Assembly (NCBI GenBank): GCA_021234155.1
Contig: JAJEKV010000071.1
Span: forward strand, 2,429,138 to 2,493,137
Direction of reading: 5' to 3'
DNA: 64,000 nucleotides
Source: Isoetes taiwanensis
Taxonomy: Eukaryota > Streptophyta > Lycopodiopsida > Isoetales > Isoetaceae
A program made the position numbers and the translations under genes. Below are positions 36,600 through 46,945 of the stretch, in pieces (positions within the stretch are counted from its first letter, which is position 1; every line of letters begins with the position of its first letter). A model generated the notes under the pieces. It worked only from the letters and a program-made list of their open reading frames with translations. It was not told where the DNA came from and searched no databases.

Positions 36600-36822
36600 C
36601 ATTCGAAGAAGCAGGAGCAAACAAGACCCCAATTTCGCCCAAGATGAGGAGACTTTCGCCAGCAAACTAACCAGAAGACTAAATCGATCGAACCCTAAAA
36701 ATTCAACCCTAAAAATTACGGGACATAGGCTCATTTTTTTAGGGTTTCTCCCGTGCTTCCACGAGCTCCTTCTGATTAGCCGAACTTTTGGCGCCCTGCT
36801 CCAAATCAGACGCTGTCATACA

Positions 36823-38003
36823 ATGGCTAGGACCAAACAAACCACCCGCAAGCCAAAGAAGGACGATAGACCCAGCGCCCAAGTGCTCGCCGCTGAACAG
36901 AAGCTCAAAGATGCTAACGACAAACTGAAGGCTGACATGGAGAGGCGGCCTAGGTATTACAGGAATTTGGAAAAGAGGCGCAGGAAAGAAGAAAAGGCCA
37001 GGAAGAAAGAAGAAAAGGCAAAGAGAAGAGAAGAAAGAGCCAAGAGAAAGGAGGAGAAAGCGAGAAGAAAAGCAGATGAGGAGGTTGCAGAAGCAGAAGA
37101 CGACCAATGGCGAGAGCAAAGAACCAAGAATAGAGAGGATCCCGACCCCAAAGGAAAAAGGGTAATGACTGAAGAACCCCCACCTAAGAAGAGGAGAACC
37201 TCGGTCGGCGTAACCATAAACGAACCAACCGAAGGCGAACAACCTCCAGCCTCGTCAGAAGACACCGATGATATAGCAGAACTCTTGAGGCAACCCTTCT
37301 CGGAATGGGAGAATCCTCACATCAGAAGCCTAACCCTCGTCCGGACACAGATGAAACGCCGGAGGAAGAACCACTCCCAGCTCAAGATGCAGCTGAGACG
37401 CAGATTGACCTACCTCCGCCATTACCCCCACCATTTTTGGAATGGCAAGAAGCAAAGAAACTAGATGCAGAGAAAGCAGCTGGCAAGAAAGCAACCAAAA
37501 TCGCCCGCGACTCGTACACCTTGGGGCCGGAGAGGAGGTACAAGAAAGAATTAGCAGATTACAAAGTATACAAGAAGATGCACGAGGAATACGTAGCCTA
37601 TTACGAAGCAAACAGGGTCAAAGTTGTCGAAGGAGGGAGGCCAACTCGAGAAGCATTCCAGCTCAAACCTCCGCCAGAACTGCCAGAACCCCCCAAGAAG
37701 CCTATGAAGAGATCCCAAGACTCCCCTTTTGCGAGAGCCCTGCGAGAAATCAAACACTTCCAAAGGAGCTATGGATTCCTCATCCCGAGAGCAGCATTCC
37801 AGAGGTTCGTCCGAGAAATCTTGTGGGAGTTCGACCCCAACAAGCAAGTAACCAACGACATGTTACTCGCTTTACAAGAAGCAGTAGAGATGGAGGTCGT
37901 ACATCATTTCGAGGATTCATTGGCATGCACTCTCCATGCAAAAAGAGTCACCCTTCAACCAAAGGATATGAAACTGGCTAAATACATCAAGAGGAGAGAC
38001 TAA
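36823..38003 (+). CDS. Histone H3-like protein with H3-tail mimic and ~300-residue inserted region (one frameshift)
   Basis: The ORF opens with MARTKQTTRKPKK: residues 1-9 after Met equal canonical H3 (ARTKQTARK) except A7 to T, and S10 is replaced by P. A long Arg/Lys/Glu-rich segment predicted to be helical or coiled follows (~residues 20-95), then PPPKKRR (a likely nuclear signal) and an acidic, Pro-rich region. A +/-1 shift around 37272-37330 moves reading from the 36823 frame into the frame that ends at 38003. The last ~88 residues (37737-38000) are a complete H3 fold: ARALREIKHFQ, FLIPRAAFQRFVREI, LLALQEAVEMEV, FED, HAKRVTLQPKDMKLA. Loop 1 has the canonical H3 length, unlike CENH3, although HFQ and LIP-A-F are CENH3-like. 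Composite length is ~390 residues versus 135 for H3. It lies between a primer binding site and a chromovirus body on the same strand. The frameshift may be a base error or a pseudogene mark. Confidence 0.85.
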
Positions 38004-38146
38004 TAGAAGGGAAATTACCTTTTTGTAACTAACAGGGTTATATGTGATGTATGAAATTTTGAATAATAAAGATATATAGTCGTTTAAAAATGTGCATTCA
38101 TTAGGTACAGTATTAGTTTTTGAGCAATTGGGGTAATTTGACCAAC

Positions 38147-38214
38147 GACTCCAAGAGTGCACCAGAGCATAGTTAGGTCCCGACCTAACCCTCTCCGCGC
38201 GGACTCTTAGAGTT
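38147..38214. repeat. Hairpin repeat 4 (downstream of H3-like gene)
   Basis: GACTCCAAGAGTGCACC ... TTAGGTCCCGACCTAA ... GCGCGGACTCTTAGAGTT. It lies 144 bp after the stop codon of the H3-like gene. Confidence 0.85.
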
Positions 38215-38357
38215 ATCCAGCCAACTGGAACAGTCATTAGACCTACTTGCTCCAAACCGGGTAAATAAACAAAGAAACTCGCATTTAGGAAGAAAACTAA
38301 AAGGGAATTACCCCTTCCACCGCATTTTTTGGATCCATTTGACAGCAATAGGCTAAC

Positions 38358-38425
38358 GACTCCAAGAGTGCGCCAGAGCATACTTAGGTCCCAACCTAAC
38401 ACCCCCCTCGCGCACTCTTAGAGTC
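38358..38425. repeat. Hairpin repeat 5 (downstream of H3-like gene)
   Basis: GACTCCAAGAGTGCGC ... TTAGGTCCCAACCTAA ... GCGCACTCTTAGAGTC. It lies just before the start of the first chromovirus unit at 38475. Confidence 0.86.
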
Positions 38426-38527
38426 GCCCAACCTTCCCAAGTTCATAACTTGAGCTAGACAAACTTTAGCCTTCATCCCAAATATCAGGAGTTTTAGAAA
38501 CCCTAAAAATTTTAGGGCATAAATTCC

Positions 38528-38536
38528 CTATATATA
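38528..38536 (+). promoter_or_regulatory. TATA-like element upstream of ORF1, unit 1
   Basis: CTATATATA lies in a block (AAACCCTAAAAATTTTAGGG through ATACCCGTATAACC) conserved in all three units, ~120 bp before the ORF1 start. Equivalents are at 45141-45149 and 59272-59280. A TATA box at this distance suggests ORF1 may be transcribed from inside the element. Inference from motif only. Confidence 0.4.
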
Positions 38537-38648
38537 CCCGTATAACCCCTAAACCTCAACCACAAAGATTGCTCCCCGCGATTGAGGCGATCTCCCGGCT
38601 TACTCAAAGGCTCCCGGTTCCGCTTGATATCGGCAAACAATTCTCGCC

Positions 38649-40170
38649 ATGGCTACGTAATCTTTCATCGGTTGGTATAGCCCCCACGCTTTGAAGTAGA
38701 TGTCAATATAGTATTCCAAGTATTTCAAAAAGAATTTGACCTTTCAGCAACCCTGAACTCCAATCCTTTCTACCAGCAAGTCCTGCAAGAATTCCAAGAG
38801 AAAGTTATCCCTAGCTTACAGAAGATACCGCCATGCATAGGGTACTTTGTACCAAGGACCCAGAATGATGCAAAGCGGCCCTCGGTCATGTACCCAATAT
38901 TGCCAAAGTATTGCGGAACGTAACCAACCGCTTACCAGCCTACATGACCCTAACCAAAGAATGGAAAAGTTTTCTCCTCCTACAACACTGACCTTTAGCG
39001 ATATATCTAGTATATAGGGTCAAACCATAATAGGCTTAACCATCAATTCAGCCACCGGAGGTCACACCCTTGGACGCAAAGTTGATTTAACGACTACCGC
39101 CGGAGTATGAAGAGACCATAGCGTAAGCATCCGAGAGAGTGAAAACTCCGAAAGGTGAAAAGCGAGGATGACATAGAGGTGGACCCAGAGGGGGAACGCC
39201 GGGCGAACAAGACATCACCCGCCTCGAAGCCGACAGACCACCCCGAGGATTGCACAACCAATCGGGTTGGGAATAACAAGTTTAGCACCAATCATAGTCG
39301 AAGGACAAGAATACTTGCCGCTAAATGACATCAAAACCTCCCCTAAATCAGGGGACAGAGGGCTACCGTTGTTGATCTAACTCCTTCACCATCTACGGAG
39401 ACAGCCGGATTTAGAAGACTTCATTGACCAAGAAACTGAAGATTTTCCGTGCAAACACGAAGCGCCTACTTACACAGATACACCATGCTCCGGACATTGA
39501 AGCTTACGGCGCTATCAGAGGTATGATGACGGAAGAACTCCCTACCGAGGAGGAGTTTAGAGCACTTCAAGAGCAGATGGGAATAAGGGGGAAGACAACA
39601 AGAGTACTTCAAGGGGAGTCTTCTTCCTCGCAAGAACAGTAGCAAAATTCCAAGGAGAGCCACAAACCCGACAAGTGTACCTAACGCTCTTCCGGGATTA
39701 TAAGGAATTAGTTCAAGTACCCATCGACAAGATTATCGCCAAGGCACGTGGGTACCTCAGAGCACGTGGAGGAGTACGAGAACAGCAAAGACTCAAATAT
39801 TATCTTCCGCTCCTAATGCATCGGTAGAGTAATAATATTTCACAAGCGCCAGCCCACACGAGAGGAAGCCGCGGCAGATGCTAGTAGCACTTTCGGGATT
39901 TGGCATGCACGCACGCTTATCAGAAAAAGTCGACCATGTTATTTTGGTGAAGCGGAAAATAGCCTTGGGCATTTTCGACTTTGCAGTACCACACCTTCGA
40001 CAAGGTAGGTTAGTAAAGGACAAAGAGCTCATACCTCCCATAGACGGGTGGAAGAGCTAGCATCCGCCATCCGAGGGGGATCAGCAAGGGATATACTCAG
40101 GAACTTGGGAAGTACAGTAGGTACAGCCAAAGTAAAGAAGTTCCTTGAGGATCACCCAGACTATCAGTAA
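38649..40170 (+). pseudogene. ORF1 of chromovirus unit 1, degraded
   Basis: Aligns with the longer ORF1 of unit 3. The start codon is followed after three codons by a TAA and there are many small indels and losses. The 3' end is the best preserved part (stop at 40168-40170). Function unknown; see unit 3. Confidence 0.65.
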
Positions 40171-40328
40171 ATCAATGTAATGGAAATCATGACTACTGTA
40201 TTAAGATATATCGGCTATATATATTAATATAAGACCCTTTTTGAATTGCATTTCAAAATGTCTTTTTGGTATCGTTGTCTTAACAATCATATCATTTAAA
40301 CACCTAATGCAACCAACAAAAGGAACTC

Positions 40329-43300
40329 ATGATAAATGGTGCCAATGTAATATGTGCAGTCAGAGCAGCTAGGAATGTCGACCTTGAGTTCCAAGCCCAA
40401 GGCGATCAGACACCTCTCAGACAATTCCAGCCTCGGGAACTATTCGAAGAGTATTACGCACCGACACCGGAAGAAGAAATCTCGCAGATGAGGTCAGATC
40501 TGCAAGAAATCAAAGCCATGCTGGTAGGCAGAGGAAGAAACAAGCAGGACCAGAATGTACAGGTCCCAGAGGCCCGTTCTCAGCACAAAGGAAAGGAGAA
40601 AAAGAGGAACCGACCCAGATCTTCTAGTTCCAGCTCTTCCGACAGCTCGGATTCAAGCTCGAAGTCCGAGGAGGAAACAAGAAGAACGGCCCGAAGGAAG
40701 AAAGAATAACGGAGGCAGCAAGGCCAATCCGACTACCGTAAGAAGGTCGATTCGCTTTAAGTAATGTTTGAAAGCACGAAAATGGAACAGCTTTTCCGCT
40801 TAAAAACAGATCGTGGATGGAAGTCAAGCATGGCTAGACGAGATGAGTGAGTACGGAAATGCTTACGCATGAAAGATAAAGATAATGGCAGTGGTAGCCA
40901 CCGCTAACTTGAAAGGGGCAGCCCGTATTTGGTGGAGGGGTTATGCTAAAGCCCATGGAATGAGCAGAGACAAGTGCAGGTTCACAAAGTTCGCAAGGGC
41001 CTTCAAAAAGCACTATGTTCCAAGAGAACACAAGTGCCACCAGATGCAAGCATTCCACAGATTGCAACAGGGGAACAAATGCATTGAAATATACGGAAGA
41101 GTTCATGAGGTTGAGGCTATATGTGCCAAAACTCAGCGAGAGAAGAGCAGTGGAAGGCTATCTGGAGGGGTTGAATGAGGACCTATGGAAGATAGTCCGA
41201 GCCCTCAACCCACGCCAAGATTCGGAGGCTTGAAGCTTAAGGCACCGAGCCTACAAGGGACAGGCCTCGTAAAAGTGAACCCAAGCAATTGGTATGACAA
41301 AGGAAAAGCATATGGAGGTCGAGCCCAAGAGCAAACAGTCCATCGCCTGCAAAGACACCATACACCGGAAATCAATGGAAACAGCCAGAGAAAAAGCAGG
41401 TCAGCTTCAAAGAGAAAGGACAAGGGGAGGCTCAAATTATTCAAAAGACAGTCAAGTAGTTCCTCAACTCCATCCCGAAAAGAAAAGCGGCAGGAATGTA
41501 TAGAAAAACAGTTGAAGCTTAGGTGTTTCCAAGTGGGGCATAGAACACACAACCGCCTGCTCAGTAATGAATGCAAAGACTTTATGAGATGGGAGGTTGG
41601 GAGACCCAAACATGTAAGAAGAGGAGGACTAAAGACGCTTAACTATATCCATGGTGAGTGTCACATCTTTGCCGCCATAGACACGTAAAAGCGCAGAGAG
41701 CCGCATACCAAGTAATATCCACGATTGGTAAAATAGCCGCCAAATCTTTTATAGTCCTCATAGATCGTGGCGCTCCCACAATTTCGCCACCAAGGATGGC
41801 ACAAATGCTAAAGTTGAAAACACTAAAGTCTAAGCCTGCACCAAGAGTAGTGTTAGCCGAGCCATCATAAGCACACGGGCCGGCAAGAGGGTGAATTTCA
41901 ATCTAGACTTACCGGGTATCAATATTGAAATGGGAGCAGAGATCATGAGCATAGGAAAATATGACCTCATCATAGGTATGGAATACCTCAATCCGGCGAA
42001 AGCACAAATAGATTGTGGAGAGCGGAAGGTGAAGCTCACGGCGCCTAACGGGAAAATCATAGAAATCTCAGGTAAGCAAGTGACACCTATAATGCAATGC
42101 ATGTCGAGTAAGAAATTACTTAGATGCATCAAAAGGAGCAAGTTGCATACATCTTCAAATTAGAACTTGCGAAGAAGAAGAGGCACCAGAAGATAAGGAA
42201 GATAAACCAAGAAGCAAACTTGTAGTAGCCAAGCTAATAGAGGAATTCCATGACTTGTTCCCCGATGAAATCAAGGAGCTTCCGCCATATAGGGGAGTAG
42301 AGTGCTAAATTGCACTTTCGAACTGTGCACTAAGCCCACGCAGTAAGGCACCATATAGAATGACAGCTCACCTAACTATCGAGTTGAAGAAGCAATTGCA
42401 AGAGCTATTAGACCTAGGGTTCATAAGACCTAGTGTCTCCGCTCGGAGCCCCCATATTATTCGGCCAAAAGAAAGATGGAAGCTTGAGGATGTGTATTGA
42501 CTATCGCCAATTAAACAAACACACAATCAAGAACAAGTATGCCTTACCCTGAAGCGGATGACCCGATGGATCAATTACAAAGCGCCGTGGTCTTCCAAGA
42601 TAGACTTAAGGTCCGGATATCATCAAATCAGAATCAAAGAGGAAGATATTCACAAGACGGCCTTCCAACAAGATACCACCACTATGAATTTGGCCATGCC
42701 ATTTGGCCTATCAAATGCCTTCAAAGAACGTTCATGAGACTCATGAACGATATCTTTCGAGAATTCCTTGACACATTTGTTATCGTGTTCTTCGATGACA
42801 TTTTGGTGTATAGCAAGTCCCTAGAGGAGCATATTCAGCACTTTAGAAGGGTACTTGAGAAGCTGAGAAGACACCAGCTTTATGCGAAGTTGTCGAAATG
42901 TCATTTCGCCACCGAAAGAGTGGAATACTTGGGGCATATCATATCAGCAGACGGCATCTCCACCGATCCGGCAAAGATCCAAGCAGTGATTGAATGGCCA
43001 GCACCAAAGAACATACACGAGGTGAGAAGTTTTTTGGGCTTAGCAGGATATTATAGAAAGTTCATCAAGAACTTTGCTAAGATAGCAGCACCCTTAACGG
43101 ACCTTACCAAGGCAGAAAAGATAAAAGACTGGGTGGCACATTGGCAAAAGAAGGCTCAAGTAGGATTTGAGAAGTTAAAGGAGGCCTTAACAACCGCCCA
43201 TGTCTTAACATTGCATGATCCAGAGAAGGACAAGCTAGTCGCAACTGATGCGAGCAAGATTGCGACGGGAGCAGTCTTAATGCAAGAGGAAAGAGTCGTA

Positions 43301-45135
43301 GCATACGATTCACGAAAGACGAATGACGCAGAGACTCGCTACCCGACACATGATCAGGAGCTATTGGCAGTAGTAAGAGCTTTAAAGATCTGGAGACACT
43401 ATCTATTGGGAAGGAATTTCCAATTAGATACCGACCACCAGAGTCTGCAGTACATCTTCACGCAACCATTGTTGAATTTAAGACAAAGAAGATGGATGGA
43501 GTTCCTCGAAGAGTACGACTTCGAGATTGTATACAAGCCAGGGAAACTCAATGTGGTCGCAGACGCTCTATCAAGGCACCCCTTAACAACAAGGGTGCAT
43601 TGCAATGTCATATCAACACTTACCAGTGAGTTTGGCAAGAAAATAGAAGAAACGCTGCCAACAGACAAGGACTTCCAGGAAGTATGGGCTAGCCTCTCTA
43701 AAGAGGCAAGAAGGGACAAAGAGAGAGAAGCCTTCAAACATTTTAAGAAGGAAGGAAAGCTCTTGTACCATAAAAATAAGTTGTGTGTGCCGGAATCATC
43801 CGGAGTCAGAAGGTTGATTCTCCATGACACCCACAACAACCCAATAGCCGGCCACGCAGTTTTTTTAAAACCTACTTCAAGATAAGAAGTAGTTACTATT
43901 GGCCGTGCATGAAGAAGCAGATAGCAAGGTACATACGCGAAAGTGTCAGCTATGCCGCCCAGACCAAAGCGAACAACTACTAAATCCGTGAGCATTAGAG
44001 CCATTGCCGCACCAAACTCCAAGTGGGAGATAATAAGCATGGACTTCATTACAGTGGCTCCCTAGAACCATAAGGGGCAAAGATGCCTTAATGGTCGAGT
44101 CGACAAATTGTCGAAGATGGCGACTTTGTGCCTTTGTAGGAGCACCGACACGGATTAGACAAATGGGTGCTATTCACTAAGGAGATTTTTTAGACTCCAT
44201 GGGATGCCAAGAGAAATAATCTCTAATAGAGATTTGAAGTTCATGAGTGCATTCTGGCAGGATCTCTTCAGCACCATCGGAACGAAATTGTCAATGAGCA
44301 CGGCTTATCACCCTCGCATGATGGGTGACGGAGCGCACCAATTGGATACTCGAAGATATGGCGGAATTATGTCCGAACAAGAATCAAAGTGGGATGACTT
44401 CATTTACTTGGTTGAGTTTGCATACAATAGCACCAAGCAAGAGTCATCCCAAATGTCGCCGATTTATGATCAACTACGCTATCGATTGCTTGACACCGCA
44501 CACTTGGCACAACCCCATTGTCCAAGGTAGAAGTATCCCAGGATGATACCGTAGAGAGATGCAACAATTGGTTGAAGAGGTGCGAGGATACCTCCCAGCA
44601 GCAAGAAGCCGGCAAAAGAGCATAGCTGATCTAAGACCTAACAAAGAAGGGAGTTCCAAGTAGGGGACAATGTTTGGCTAAAAGATAAAAGTCAAACAAG
44701 CAAAGCTCGCGATCGGCCATTGCAAGAAGCTTGCTCCAAGGTGGGCTGGTCCATTTAAAATTGTCAAAAAGAGTAGGTAACCAAGCCTACAAATTGACTT
44801 ACCAAAGACACCCTCAAGATCCATAGAGTCTTTCACGTAAGTCTCCTAAAGAAACACACTCCTAATCCAGAGGAAGTATTGGAGACACCGAAGTTTATTG
44901 GAATTAACGGACGATCAACTTGAGATTGTTCCCCAGGTTCTTCTCGAATCCATCTTATAAGAAGACGGTAGAAGATCTCAATTTCTCCAAAGACCTTGTG
45001 AAATGGACGACTTACCAATGGAGGACGCCACTGGTACTACAATCGATCTTGAGAAGCATTACCCACAATGCAAGGGTCATGCAAGGGTCATCCCAAATGT
45101 CGAGTTTTAGAAACCCTAAAAATTTTAGGGCATAA
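40329..45135 (+). pseudogene. gag-pol of chromovirus unit 1, multiple frameshifts
   Basis: Polyprotein of a Ty3/Gypsy chromovirus. Gag N-part (40329-40709) has a Ser/Arg-rich end. A capsid-like segment with GAARIWWRGYAKAHGMSRD follows (40885-41178). The zinc-knuckle and protease regions are frameshifted. The longest intact piece, 42539-43885 (448 codons), covers RT from before the FFDDILVYS active-site motif (residues ~84-91), RNase H with an ATDASKIATGAVL start, and the first part of integrase with HDTHNNPIAGHA. Integrase core and the C-terminal chromodomain follow in broken frames up to a stop at 45133-45135. The enzymes copy element RNA to cDNA and insert it. Not functional as read. Confidence 0.85.
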
Positions 45136-45259
45136 ATTCCCTATATATACACGATAACCCCTAAACCTCAACCACAAAGATCGCTCCCGCAATTGAGGCG
45201 ATCTCCCGGCTTACTCAAAGGCCCCGGGCCTGCTCGAGCATCGGCAACACAATTTCGCC

Positions 45260-46787
45260 ATGGTTACGTAATCTTTCATCGCTTGGTATAGCCTCCCCCG
45301 CTGTTGAAGTAGATGTCAATATAGTATTCCAAGTATTTCAAAAGAATTTGACCTTTCAAAGCAACCCCTCAACTCCAATCCTTTCTACCCGACAAGTCCC
45401 GCAAGAATTCCAAGAGAAAGTTATCCCTAGCTTACGTAAGAAGATACCGCCATGCATAGGGTACTTTGTACCAAGGACCGCGAATGCAAACAAATTTCAG
45501 TCATGTACCCAATATTGCCAAAGTATTATGGAATGAACCAACCGCTTACAGCCTACATGACCCTAACCAAAGCAATGGAAAAGTTTTCTTCCTCCAACAA
45601 CAACCTTTAGCGATATATATCTAGTATATAGGGCCTAAAACCATAATAGGTGAACCATCAATTCAGCCACCGGAGGTCACACCCTTGGACGCCTTGTAGA
45701 CCTAATCAAGCATCGGGCTTGAGTATGAAGAGACCATAGCGTAAGCATCCGGGAGAGAGTGAAGACTCCGAAAGCAGAAAGCGAGGATGACATAGAGGTG
45801 GACCCAGGAGGAGGAACGCCGCTTTGAACAAGACATCACCCGCTTGAAGCCGACGGGACCACCCCGAGGATTGCACAACCAATCGGCCTGGGAATAACAA
45901 GTTTAGCACCAATCATAGTCGAAGGACAAGAATACTTGCTGCTAAATGACATCAAAAACCTCCCCGAATGCAGGGACAGAGGCTACCGCGTCGACGAACT
46001 CCTTCACCATCTACGGAGACAGCCGGATTTAGAAGACTTCATTGACCAAGAAACTGAAGATTTTCCGGTGCAAATATGAGAAGCAGCTACTTACACAGGA
46101 CACACCATGTCGGACATTGAAGCTTACGGCGCTATCAGAGGTATGATGACGGAAGAACTCCCTACCGAGGAGGAGTTTAGAGCACTTCAAGAGCAGATGG
46201 GAATAAGGGGGAAGACAACAAGAGTACTTCAAGGGGAGTCTTCTTCCTCGCAAGAACAGGTAGCAAAATTCCAAGGGAGAGCCACAAACCTGACAAGTGT
46301 ACGAACGCTCTTCCAGGATTATAAGGAATTAGTTCAAGTACCCATCGACCAGTATGCGTCAAGGCACAGGGGTACCTCAGGAGCACGTGGAGGAGTACCG
46401 GGAACAGCACTCAAATATTATCTTCCGCTCCTAACAGACGGTAGAGTAATAATATTTCACAAGCGCTTCAGCCCACACGGAGAGGAAGCTGTGCAGATGC
46501 TAGTAGCACTTTCGGGATTTGGCATGCACGCACGCTTATCAGAAAAAGTCGACCATGTTATTTTGGTGAAGCGGAAAACAGCCTTGGGCATTTTCGACTT
46601 TGCAGTACCACACCTTCGACAAGGTAGGTTAGTAGTGACAGCAGCTCATACCTCCCATAGACGGGTGGAAGAGCTAGCATCCGCCATCCGAGGGGGATCA
46701 GCAAGGGATATACTCAGGAACTTGGGAAGTACAGTAGGTACAACCAAAGTAAAGAAGTTCCTTGAGGATCACCCAGACTATCAGTAA
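45260..46787 (+). pseudogene. ORF1 of chromovirus unit 2, partly open
   Basis: The start codon is followed by a TAA at codon 4 and the first half is frameshifted. The second half (46107-46787) is open for 226 codons and gives the C-terminal part missing in unit 3: it starts MSDIEAYGAIRGMMTEELP and ends KKFLEDHPDYQ. No known domain. A mid-region KYYLPLLTDGRVIIFHKRF is conserved in unit 1. Confidence 0.65.
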
Positions 46788-46945
46788 ATCAATGTAATGG
46801 AAATCATGACTACTGTATTAAGATATATCGGCTATATATATTAATATAAGACCCTTTTTGAATTGCATTTCAAAATGTCTTTTTGGTATCGTTGTCTTAA
46901 CAATCATATCATTTAAACACCTAATGCAACTAACAAAAGGAACTC

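Larger units (their letters stand above)
38475..45088 (+). mobile_element. Chromovirus body, tandem unit 1 (6614 bp)
   Basis: First of three head-to-tail units. The unit start is the shared sequence CATCCCAAATATCAGGAGTT (38475), which recurs at the end of the pol gene of this unit (45089) and of unit 2 (59218). Contents in order: TATA-like promoter, ORF1, gag, protease, RT, RNase H, integrase, chromodomain. No LTR separates unit 1 from unit 2, unlike ordinary tandem insertions. Most reading frames are broken by small indels. Confidence 0.85.

Noticed and set aside
36739-37242. Leu/Phe-rich 167-codon minus-strand ORF opposite the H3-like gene
   Set aside because: It is the antisense shadow of the Lys/Glu-rich region; the hydrophobic composition follows from reversing those codons.
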